From contig NZ_JAKKFH010000032.1 in NCBI RefSeq assembly GCF_022230925.1, forward strand, positions 1-64,000: a stretch of DNA of 64,000 nucleotides. The letters run 5' to 3'. Positions 24,186 to 31,376 of the stretch are shown one piece after another. A model generated the notes under the pieces. That model did no database searches, had not been told where the DNA came from, and was given only the letters and a program-made list of their open reading frames with translations. This stretch comes from Micromonospora alfalfae (GTDB lineage: Bacteria > Actinomycetota > Actinomycetes > Mycobacteriales > Micromonosporaceae). The stretch's first letter is position 1; each line of letters begins with the position of its first letter. The position numbers and the translations under genes are program-made.

Positions 24186-26845
24186 TGGACACGTTCGACC
24201 CGGAGCAGGCGCTGCGCGACGTGGTCACCACCTTCAGGGGGCGGTGCGAGCGCAGGCAGAACGCTCTCAACGAAACTGATCAGCGGGACTTCGTCGATCG
24301 GGTGAGCATGGTGTGCGGCTGGGCGCCGGACGGCACCGGGCCGGCGCTGCTCGCCGCGCTCAATGACCCGGCCGGGCCGTACGAGCTGGCGCCCCCGCAG
24401 ATCGAACTGCTGCCGGATGCCACGCGGCGGGCCGAGGAGCTTGGCGCCGCCGTCGCGGTGCTGGATGGTGACGGGGCGGATGACGACCGCCGGGCCGCCG
24501 CGGCGATGGCAGTGATCGATGGTCTGCCGAGGTTGCCCTCCAGCCAGGACACGCCGTGGGACGTCGCCCGGGGCGAGGTTTGGGAGCGGGCGACGCAGCT
24601 TTTGACCGTCCAGCCGGTGCGGGCGCGGCAGGTGGTGTTCGACGCATTGACCGTGCCGGGACAGGACAGCCACGGGCTGAACGGGCTGATCCGCGCTGTG
24701 CGCTCGGCCGGCGGGCTGACTGGATCCGGGTGGCTGGAACGGCTGGGCGGTCAGGCGTGGCTGGGATTCGATCGGTGGAGCGCGTCACTCGTGAGCTTCA
24801 CCCGGGAGTCGTTACAAGCCGAGTACCTCGCCGGGCGTTCGCACCCGGCGGCCCTGGCGACCTGGCGGCGGACGCGGATCGAGCGCGGATATTCCGACAT
24901 GGGCCCCGAGGGCGAGGCGATGTGGCCCATCGTCAACGTCGGCGAGCAGTGGGCTGACCGGGCCGTCGCGGACATCGACGCGATGCCGGAGGAGCGCCGA
25001 TCCGAGTGGCAGGCGTTGCTTGCCCATTGCCTGCTCGGCGCGGACAAGGCGCGGCCGACGGCCGCCTGGCAGAAGAGCACCCGGGTTCTGCTCGACGCGG
25101 TCGGCGTCGACGAGTTCACCGATCGGCTCGACGACTGGCTTCCGCTGGTGGGCCTGCCGCGCAGTCTGCCGCTGCGCATGACCACGTGCTGCCCCGGTCA
25201 CATCGAGGATTTTCCGCCGCGGCTGGCCGACCGCCACAACGTCGGGGTGCTGTGGGGCCTGCTCTGGGCGCGAGCGATGTGCCCGCCGTCGGAGGAGACC
25301 CTGCGCAGCCTCGGCCACATCGCGGAACGGGCCGCCCGCAAGGTTCCCGGCCACGGTCCGTCGAGCCCGAAGCTGGCGAACGTCGCGGTCGCGGTGCTCG
25401 TCGACACCGATCACCCCGCCGCCCTCGCGCAACTGGCCCGGCTGGCGTCGCGGCTCACCTACAAGAGCACCCTACGCATCGTCGAGAAGGGCCTGACCAA
25501 GCACGCCGAGGCGCTCGGCGTCGGCCGTGAGGACGTCGAGGAGATGGCCCTGCCCGGCTTCGGGCTGCCGCTCGCGGACAAGCTGGGTGACAGCTCGTAC
25601 GAGGTCGAGGTACGCAGCGTCGATGCCGTCGTGGTGTGGCGCAACTCCGACGGCAAGGTGGTCAAGGCTCCTCCGGCGCAGGCGCGCAAGGACCACGGCG
25701 AGGAGTTGAAGGAGCTGAAGGCCACCGTCGCGGACATCGGTGCCACGCTGATCGGGACCCGCGACCGCCTGGAAGGGCTGCTGCGGCGCGACCGCGCGTG
25801 GACCGTCGAGCAGTGGCGGGAGCGGTTCCTGGACCACCCGCTGGCCCGGACCCTCGCCCGACGGCTGATCTGGACCGTCGACGGCGTCGCCTGCTGCTGG
25901 GGCGGCGAGGCCCTGCGCACCGTGGACGACACGGTGTTCGAACCCGCCGGCGACGCGACGGTACGGCTGTGGCACCCGGTCGACGATCCGGCTGCCGTCC
26001 TGGCTTGGCGGGACTTCCTGGCCCGGCACATGATCACCCAGCCGTTCAAGCAGGCGCACCGCGAGCAGTACCTGCTTACCGACGCGGAGCGCGCCACCGG
26101 CACGTACTCCAATCGCTTCGCCGCGCACATCGTGCGCCAGCACCGTCTCAACGCGCTGCTGTCCCGGCGCGGCTGGTCGCACGTTCGACACCGCAACGAC
26201 GGCACCAGCTCCCCGGACCCCTGGCTGGCCCTTCCGGACTGGGAGCTGCGCGCCGTGCTGCACATCGCCGGGATCGAGGATCGGGTCGAAGATCTGATGT
26301 TCGACACGATGGGGACCGACCAACTGGTGTTCCTCCGGGGGGAGCGCACGCCGGTGCCGCTGGAGGAGGTTCCGGCTGTCGTGTTGAGCGAGGTGATGCG
26401 CGACGTCGATTTGTTCGTGGCCGCTGCCGGGGTGGGCAACGACCCGAACTGGTACGACGGTGGCCCCCAGGGCCGGTACCGCGACTACTGGTCGCAGAGC
26501 AGCTTCGGCGACCTCACCCCGACCGCCAGGACTCGTCGGGAGGTGCTGGCCGAGCTGATTCCCCGGCTGGCGATCGCCAACAGGTGCACGTTCACCGACC
26601 GGTTCCTCGAAGTACGGGGTGACCTGCACACGTATCGCATCCACTGCGGCTCGGGCAACATCCTGATCGCCCCGGACGACCGGTACCTGTGCATCATTCC
26701 CGACTCGGCGAAGGCGAAGGAGCCGGAGATGTTCCTGCCCTTCGAGGGCGACAGCCGGCTCGGCGAAATCATCAGCAAGGCGTTGTTGTTGGCCGCCGAC
26801 AAAAAGATCAAGGATCCGGTGATCCTGCACCAGTTGGCACCGTGA
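24185..26845 (+). CDS. DUF4132 (MolR-like) protein
   Basis: Protein of 886 residues without signal peptide or membrane helices. The N-terminal two thirds are helical and variable (for example WPIVNVGEQWADRAVADIDAM, AHCLLGADKARPTAAWQKSTRVLLDAV). The recognisable DUF4132 block starts near residue 455 (LPGFGLPLADKLGDSSYEVEVRSVDAVVVWRNSDGKVVKAPP) and includes AVLAWRDFLARHMITQPFKQAHREQYLL and RFAAHIVRQHRLNALL. A C-terminal module has EVMRDVDLFVAAAGVGNDPNWYDGG, RFLEVRGDLHTYRIHCGSGNIL and KALLLAADKKIKDPVI. Homologues include E. coli MolR, once linked to molybdate metabolism; the biochemical function is unknown. Its ATG overlaps the stop of the Gly-Gly protein. Confidence 0.88.
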   Translation: MDTFDPEQALRDVVTTFRGRCERRQNALNETDQRDFVDRVSMVCGWAPDGTGPALLAALNDPAGPYELAPPQIELLPDATRRAEELGAAVAVLDGDGADDDRRAAAAMAVIDGLPRLPSSQDTPWDVARGEVWERATQLLTVQPVRARQVVFDALTVPGQDSHGLNGLIRAVRSAGGLTGSGWLERLGGQAWLGFDRWSASLVSFTRESLQAEYLAGRSHPAALATWRRTRIERGYSDMGPEGEAMWPIVNVGEQWADRAVADIDAMPEERRSEWQALLAHCLLGADKARPTAAWQKSTRVLLDAVGVDEFTDRLDDWLPLVGLPRSLPLRMTTCCPGHIEDFPPRLADRHNVGVLWGLLWARAMCPPSEETLRSLGHIAERAARKVPGHGPSSPKLANVAVAVLVDTDHPAALAQLARLASRLTYKSTLRIVEKGLTKHAEALGVGREDVEEMALPGFGLPLADKLGDSSYEVEVRSVDAVVVWRNSDGKVVKAPPAQARKDHGEELKELKATVADIGATLIGTRDRLEGLLRRDRAWTVEQWRERFLDHPLARTLARRLIWTVDGVACCWGGEALRTVDDTVFEPAGDATVRLWHPVDDPAAVLAWRDFLARHMITQPFKQAHREQYLLTDAERATGTYSNRFAAHIVRQHRLNALLSRRGWSHVRHRNDGTSSPDPWLALPDWELRAVLHIAGIEDRVEDLMFDTMGTDQLVFLRGERTPVPLEEVPAVVLSEVMRDVDLFVAAAGVGNDPNWYDGGPQGRYRDYWSQSSFGDLTPTARTRREVLAELIPRLAIANRCTFTDRFLEVRGDLHTYRIHCGSGNILIAPDDRYLCIIPDSAKAKEPEMFLPFEGDSRLGEIISKALLLAADKKIKDPVILHQLAP

Positions 26846-26911
26846 CAACGTGCCGCTGCTTTGGCGGGGTGTGCCCTGAGCGGCCCAAGGGCAGTGCGCG
26901 GTAGTGGCAGT

Positions 26912-28582
26912 TCAGCTGGTGGCCCGCTTCGGGAGTAGCAGCTCTTCGTGATCGAGTTCACGTTCCAGGACGCGGAGTTCCTCATCCGGCAACCGGCCGG
27001 AGTCGCGCCACCGCACGAGTTCCTCGCGCTGCGCGTCGATGGCCGTCCGCCGGACACGAAGCGCAGCCTCGTACGCCGGTGAGGTCTGTATCTCGGATGA
27101 GCCGCTCTGCTCCAGATGGTCCAGCCGCCCGCGGTAGCGAGCCAGTCGGGCCAGCAGTTGCGTACGGGTCTTGTTGACGGCCGCCGCGCTGTCCGGCTCC
27201 GCGGCGGCAACCTCGTCGAGCCGGGCCAGGGCGGCCTCGACCGCTGCCGAGCGGGCCTCGTTGCGTACGCGGGCCTGGTCGGCTTCGTTGGCGCGCAGGC
27301 CCAGCATCCGCACGAGCGGCGCGAACGTCAGGCCCTGCCCGACGAGTGTCACCAGGACGACCACGAAGGTGCAGAGCAGCAGGAGGTCACGGTCGGGAAA
27401 GGGTGCGCCGCTGTCGGTGGTCAGCGGCAGGGTGAAGATCGCGGCCAGGCTGATCACGCCACGGGTGCCGGACCAGCTCAGCGCCACCACTTCGCGGGAG
27501 GTGAGTCGGCGGGCGTTGCGGTCAGCGCGCTCGATCTGCCGGGCGGTCCCGGGGTCGTCCTGCTCGGAGATTCCGCCCAGCCGGGTGTGCAGCGACCGGG
27601 GGAGGGACTGGGTCAGCACCAGCCACGCGGGGCGCAGCAGGAGCACCACGCCGACCGATACCGCGACAGCGGTGACGATGGTCGACGTGTCGTACTGACG
27701 CAGGCCCTTGACGACCTCGGGAAGCTGCTGGCCGATCAGCAGGAAGACGAAGCCTTCGAGGAGGAAGTCGACCAGCCGCCATACCGCGCTGGTCTGCAGC
27801 CGGGCGGCACCCGAGGTGAGCTGCGGCGTCTTATGACCGACGATCAGCCCGGCGATCACCACGGCGAGCACCCCGGAGACGTGCAGTTCCTCGCCCAACA
27901 GGTAGGCCACGAACGGTGTAGCGAGTGAGATGGCATTCGACAACAGCGGGTCCGCGGTGAACGGTCGGGCCAGACGTACCAGCCAGGCCACTGCCGCTCC
28001 CACGGCGACCCCGCCGACCGCCGCCAGCACGAACTGGGCAACGGCGGACGGGAACGAGAACTCACCACCCACCGCGGCGGCCACCGCGACGCTGAGCATC
28101 GTCAGCGCGGTGGCGTCGTTGAGCAGCCCTTCGCCCTGAATGATCGTGACCATCTTCGGTGGCAGGTTCACTCGGCGGCCCACAGCGAGGGCTGCCACCG
28201 GGTCGGGCGGCGCGATGGCGGCGCCGACAGCGATCCCGGCAGCGAGCGTCGCCCCGGCGACGAACAGGTGGAACCCGATGCCGACCAGTACCCCGGTGAG
28301 GAGCACCAGCAGCACGGACAGGCTGACCACGATGCGGAGGTTCCGGCGGATGTCCAACAGCGAGGAGTCCAGCGCGGCGCTGTAGAGCAACGGCGGCAGC
28401 ACGATCATGAGCACGAAGTCGGGATCAAGGCCGATGTTGGGGCCGGGGAGCAGCGCGTACGCGATGCCGATGAGTGGCAGAAGCGCTGCGGCCGGCAGAC
28501 CGGTGCGGGCCGCCACCCACCGCACGACGACGATGACCGCTACAGCGGCGAGCACGAACAACAACATCGAATGGGTGCTCAC
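26912..28582 (-). CDS. Na+/H+ antiporter (CPA1/NhaP type)
   Basis: Polytopic exchanger of 556 residues that swaps cytoplasmic Na+ (or K+) for protons. About twelve helices are followed by a long charged cytoplasmic tail (about 440-556) with coiled-coil character. Ion-binding motifs are visible: AAIAPPDPVAALAV, QGEGLLNDATALTML (the ND pair), SGVLAVVIAGLIVGH and SWSGTRGVISLAAIFTLPL. The GTG at 28582 (VSTHSMLLFVLA) with GGGGGAAG upstream is preferred over more distant in-frame codons. It converges on the DUF4132 gene. Confidence 0.93.
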   Translation of the reverse strand: MSTHSMLLFVLAAVAVIVVVRWVAARTGLPAAALLPLIGIAYALLPGPNIGLDPDFVLMIVLPPLLYSAALDSSLLDIRRNLRIVVSLSVLLVLLTGVLVGIGFHLFVAGATLAAGIAVGAAIAPPDPVAALAVGRRVNLPPKMVTIIQGEGLLNDATALTMLSVAVAAAVGGEFSFPSAVAQFVLAAVGGVAVGAAVAWLVRLARPFTADPLLSNAISLATPFVAYLLGEELHVSGVLAVVIAGLIVGHKTPQLTSGAARLQTSAVWRLVDFLLEGFVFLLIGQQLPEVVKGLRQYDTSTIVTAVAVSVGVVLLLRPAWLVLTQSLPRSLHTRLGGISEQDDPGTARQIERADRNARRLTSREVVALSWSGTRGVISLAAIFTLPLTTDSGAPFPDRDLLLLCTFVVVLVTLVGQGLTFAPLVRMLGLRANEADQARVRNEARSAAVEAALARLDEVAAAEPDSAAAVNKTRTQLLARLARYRGRLDHLEQSGSSEIQTSPAYEAALRVRRTAIDAQREELVRWRDSGRLPDEELRVLERELDHEELLLPKRATS

Positions 28583-28706
28583 CTGGTTACTTCCCCCTGG
28601 AGCGGCGCGAGGTTCCATCCACTGCGAGCGCGCGGCCGAGCCGGCAGCTCGGCGCCGTTGGTGCCGGTCAGCGCAGCATGCAGCAGTAACGAGCGTACCC
28701 GCTTGA

Positions 28707-28862
28707 TCAACCGGACCTGGTCGACTGCTGGACACGGCCACCGTGCCCAGCACCGGCGACGACTACCGGTACGTCAACGTCACGGCCGGGACCGGTCCCC
28801 AGGCCCGTTCGGCCTGTTGCTGCGGCTGCGGGACGAGAAGTCTCGCCGGGCGCGGATCATTC
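28707..28862 (+). pseudogene. Remnant of a CBM6-type carbohydrate-binding enzyme tail
   Basis: The 350-bp stretch 28583-28933 holds no intact gene. Within it, 28707-28800 reads STGPGRLLDTATVPSTGDDYRYVN, nearly identical in protein and DNA to the C-terminal CBM6-like domain of the GH3 enzyme at 45180-45240 (TGRLLGTATVPSTGDDYRYV). A stop (TGA 28704) lies just upstream. After about 28790 the likeness continues only in another frame (GPFGLLLRLRDEKSRRARI), suggesting a frameshift. The fragment ends before the second tRNA-Lys repeat. The segment 28583-28706 shows nothing else except the antiporter leader. Confidence 0.65.
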
Positions 28863-28920
28863 CGACCACCCCCGACCCGCACGGCGACGGCGTGTCCCGG
28901 GACCGTGCTAACGTCTCGTC

Positions 28921-29013
28921 CCGTTGCCGACGAGCGCCGCTAGCTCAACTGGCAGAGCAGCGGACTCTTAATCCGCGGGTTCGGGGTTCGAGTCCCTGGC
29001 GGCGCACCAACGA
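28921..29013 (+). repeat. 93-bp direct repeat, right copy (contains tRNA-Lys)
   Basis: Perfect copy of 23097-23189, offset 5824 bp and in the same orientation, with its own -10-like GTGCTAACGTC upstream. Confidence 0.95.
28934..29006 (+). tRNA. tRNA-Lys (anticodon CTT), copy 2
   Basis: Identical to the copy at 23110-23182, with CCA encoded at 29007-29009. Both copies appear intact and expressible. Confidence 0.97.
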
Positions 29014-29056
29014 AAAAGGCCCTGACCTGGTGGATCACACTGGGTCGGGGCCTTTT
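29014..29056 (+). terminator. Terminator of tRNA-Lys copy 2
   Basis: AAAAGGCCCTGACC pairs with GGTCGGGGCCTTTT. It resembles the terminator after copy 1 but is outside the perfect repeat. Confidence 0.75.
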
Positions 29057-29065
29057 CGCGTACGC

Positions 29066-29488
29066 GGGTGCTGGGTCGTCGCTCGGTCGGTCACCATTGA
29101 ACGCTGCGCGATCACCGGCTCCCGGTTCACCGGCGCCAGGCTCACCGACGTGCGCCTCAAGGACGTCCTGTTCGACGGCTGCCGCTTCGACTACGCCACC
29201 TTCCACCGCGTCACCGCCGCCGGCTCGGTCGCCTTCACCGACTGCACTCTCACCAACGGCGCGTGGTCCTCCTGCCGACTACCGCGCATCGCGCTGCGGT
29301 CATGTGACCTCGCCGGACTGGAACTGGACTCCTGCCACCTCGACGGCACCGACCTGCGGGGCAGCCGGCTGAAGGGCCTCAAGACGCCGCTGGACAACTT
29401 GCGCGGCGTCACCCTCGGCGAGGGCCAACTTCCTGACCTCACCCAGCTGACCGTCGCCGCCCTCGGCCTCACAGTGCGAAACGACTGA
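29066..29488 (+). pseudogene. Headless pentapeptide-repeat protein
   Basis: An open frame of about 140 codons encodes clear pentapeptide-type repeats (ITGSRFTGARLTDVRLKDVLFDGCRF, CRLPRIALRSCDLAGLELDSCHLDGTDLRGSRLKGL) and the usual C-terminal tail (TPLDNLRGVTLGEGQLPDLTQLTVAALGLTV). No ATG, GTG or TTG occurs in frame between the tRNA terminator and the repeats; the first in-frame GTG (about 29149) is inside them. Intact homologues begin with about 50 more residues. The 5' part seems to have been lost where the tRNA-Lys repeat now lies. Confidence 0.65.
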
Positions 29489-29503
29489 AGCCGAGGAGGC
29501 ATT

Positions 29504-29657
29504 GTGCTCGCTGAACCCGCTGGCAGCCCGGACACGATCCTCGTCTGCATCCGGGGCAACTCCGGCTCCGGCAAGAGCAGCATCGCCCGCGAGCTACGAC
29601 GCCGGCACGGCCGGGGCTGCGCCCTGGTCGAGCACGACTTTCGCCGACGCCTTCACC
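29504..29657 (+). pseudogene. N-terminal fragment of a P-loop kinase
   Basis: GTG 29504, preceded by GAGGAGG, opens a good start: TILVCIRGNSGSGKSSIARELRRRHGRGCALVEHDFRRRLHLL. The Walker A (GNSGSGKSS) and spacing match small AAA/zeta-like nucleoside or aminoglycoside-type kinases of about 170-190 residues. After some 50 codons the frame runs into the antisense of ynfA and loses any likeness, so only the head of the gene remains. Confidence 0.6.
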
Positions 29658-29662
29658 TACTG

Positions 29663-30007
29663 TCAGGAGCCGCCCGCCGAACGCGGCGCGTACATGATCA
29701 GGGCGACACCGATCAGGCAGATGCCGGCGCCGATGATGTCCCACCGGTCGGGCCGGAACTTGTCGACGATGATGCCCCAGGCGAGGGATCCAGCGACGAA
29801 CACTCCGCCGTAGGCGGCGAGGATGCGCCCGAAGTTCGGGTCGGGCTGGAAGGTGGCGACGAATCCGTACGCGCCGAGGGCGATGGCTCCGGCGGCGATC
29901 CACCACAGGCCGCGGTGCTCGCGCCAGCCCTGCCAGATCAGCCACGCCCCGCCGATCTCGAACAGGGCGGCGACGATGAACAGCAGGATCGAGCGGACGA
30001 CGGTCAT
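29663..30007 (-). CDS. YnfA/UPF0060 family membrane protein
   Basis: Four-helix membrane protein of 114 residues. Family residues include LLFIVAALFEIGGAWLIWQGWRE, WWIAAGAIALGAYGFVATFQ, FGRILAAYGGVFVAGSLAWG and RPDRWDIIGAGICLIGVALIMYAPR. Small multidrug-resistance-like fold; role unclear. It is transcribed from the same strand as the merR genes nearby, with a 34-bp gap to the first. Confidence 0.93.
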   Translation of the reverse strand: MTVVRSILLFIVAALFEIGGAWLIWQGWREHRGLWWIAAGAIALGAYGFVATFQPDPNFGRILAAYGGVFVAGSLAWGIIVDKFRPDRWDIIGAGICLIGVALIMYAPRSAGGS

Positions 30008-30041
30008 GGGTGGACCGTACCGATCCGCCAGCGGACCCCGA

Positions 30042-30491
30042 TCATGCCGGTGACCCGGTCGAACAGGCGCCTGGCGGGGCGATGGTGGCGAAGGGGATGG
30101 GGCAGTACGGCTGGTCGGCGCACTCGACGAGGTCGTCGCAGCCGGCCTTCACCGCGGCGCGCAGTGTGCCGGCGATGACCTGTAGGTCAGCGATCTTCAC
30201 CTCGACCTCGGTCAGCTTCGCCTGGGCGCGGGCCCGCAGGCCGGCGTCGGGGTGGCGTCCGTGACGGTGCCGGCCCGCGTCGAGAAGCTCGGCGACCTCG
30301 TCGAGGGTGAACCCGAGCCGTTGCGCCGCTTTGATCACTCTGAGTACGGTGACCGTTTCGGCTGGGTAGAGGCGGTGTCCACCCAGGCTTCGGTCTGGTT
30401 CGGCGAGGAGACCGCGGCGTTCGTAGTAGCGCAGCGTCTGCGGGTTCACCCCGGCTGCGGCGGCGACCTGGCCGCTGCGCAATCCGCTCAC
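30042..30491 (-). CDS. MerR-family heavy-metal-type regulator
   Basis: Protein of 149 residues. The winged helix is at the N-terminus (GLRSGQVAAAAGVNPQTLRYYERRGLLAEPDRSLGGHRLY). A dimer helix follows, then a C-terminal metal-type loop with CDDLVECADQPYCPI (Cys at about 118, 124, 130), as in mercury or other soft-metal sensors. The GTG at 30491 overlaps the stop of the upstream gene. It is probably an autoregulator acting at the dyad at 30836-30853. Confidence 0.88.
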   Translation of the reverse strand: MSGLRSGQVAAAAGVNPQTLRYYERRGLLAEPDRSLGGHRLYPAETVTVLRVIKAAQRLGFTLDEVAELLDAGRHRHGRHPDAGLRARAQAKLTEVEVKIADLQVIAGTLRAAVKAGCDDLVECADQPYCPIPFATIAPPGACSTGSPA

Positions 30492-30820
30492 GCCGTCGGC
30501 CCGGCGGCGGCTCGCAGCGCGAGCGCGTCGAGGACGTCGACGTGCGCGGCCGGCACCTGCACGTCGAGGCACAGCGTGCCGGTGTCGACGCCGAGGGTGA
30601 AGGAGAAGAACGAGCAGCAGGAGCTTTCCCGGGCGATGAGGTCCCGTGCGGTCGCCTCGGCGCTCGGGTCGAGATGCCACAGCAGCTCGGTGGGGGACAG
30701 CCGCTGCTGCCCCAGCAGGGCGGTGGCGAACAGGTTGTCGAATTCGGCCAGCCGCAGGGGCCGTTGCCCGCTCGGCAAGGTGCACGACTCGGGCACCCAC
30801 GCCTGGGAGTCAGTGGTCAT
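30488..30820 (-). CDS. Small Cys-Cys protein coupled to merR
   Basis: Protein of 110 residues starting MTTDSQAWVPESCTLP. It contains RLAEFDNLFATALL and the conserved block ATARDLIARESSCCSFFSFTL with an adjacent Cys pair, then LDVQVPAAHVDVLDALALRA. Such proteins regularly precede MerR regulators in actinobacteria; the Cys pair suggests thiol or metal binding, but no function is established to my knowledge. The stop overlaps the merR start (GTGA). Confidence 0.75.
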   Translation of the reverse strand: MTTDSQAWVPESCTLPSGQRPLRLAEFDNLFATALLGQQRLSPTELLWHLDPSAEATARDLIARESSCCSFFSFTLGVDTGTLCLDVQVPAAHVDVLDALALRAAAGPTA

Positions 30821-30828
30821 ACCAACGA

Positions 30829-30859
30829 CGGTAAGCCTGTACCTGAGTACCGGATGCAA
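30829..30859 (-). promoter_or_regulatory. MerR-type promoter with operator dyad in the spacer
   Basis: On the minus strand TTGCAT (30859-30854) and TTACCG (30834-30829) are separated by 19 bp, the over-long spacing MerR activators correct. The spacer holds the dyad CCTGTACCTGAGTACCGG (30836-30853, reading + strand). It lies 8 bp before the start of the Cys-Cys protein. Confidence 0.65.
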
Positions 30860-30923
30860 GCCGGACGCTCAGCAAGCGTGCCGACCGGTCGGCACAGATC
30901 GGGGCCACCGATGCCGGGGGCGT

Positions 30924-31376
30924 TCAGACAGTCGGGCCTTTGTGGTGGTCGAGTTCGGCGCGGAGCGTGTCGGCGAAGCCTTCGGCCATGGCGAGTTGGT
31001 CGTGGAGGGCGGTGACGCGGGTGGTGGCGGCGGTGTGGAACATGGCGAGCCGGTCGAGCAGGGCGGCGCGGTCGGCGCCGGTGGCGGTGTCGAGGGCGTC
31101 GAGGACGGTGAGGAGGTCCCGCATCTCGTCGAGGGTGAAGCCGAGGGGTTTCATGCGTTTGACGACGGCGAGGCGGTCGAGGTCGGGCTCGGTGTAGAGG
31201 CGGAAGCCACCCTCGCTGCGGGCGGAGGGGACGATCAGGCCGGCTTCCTCGTAGTGGCGGATGGTGCGGATGCTCAGCCCGACCCGTTCGGCGGCCTCGC
31301 CGATCTGCATGAGGCGGCCGGTGGCCGAGCCGGAGCCGTGCTGCTCCGGCCCGGTCTCCCGGCTGGTGGTGGCCAT
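30924..31376 (-). CDS. MerR-family regulator downstream of SulP
   Basis: Protein of 150 residues. A disordered head is followed by the MerR winged helix (MQIGEAAERVGLSIRTIRHYEEAGLIVPSARSEGGFRLY), LDRLAVVKRMKPLGFTLDEMRDLL and a long coiled-coil helix, without a Cys-containing effector site. The ATG at 31376 overlaps the SulP stop (TGATG-like overlap), so it is the second gene of a sulP-merR unit and may control it. Confidence 0.9.
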   Translation of the reverse strand: MATTSRETGPEQHGSGSATGRLMQIGEAAERVGLSIRTIRHYEEAGLIVPSARSEGGFRLYTEPDLDRLAVVKRMKPLGFTLDEMRDLLTVLDALDTATGADRAALLDRLAMFHTAATTRVTALHDQLAMAEGFADTLRAELDHHKGPTV

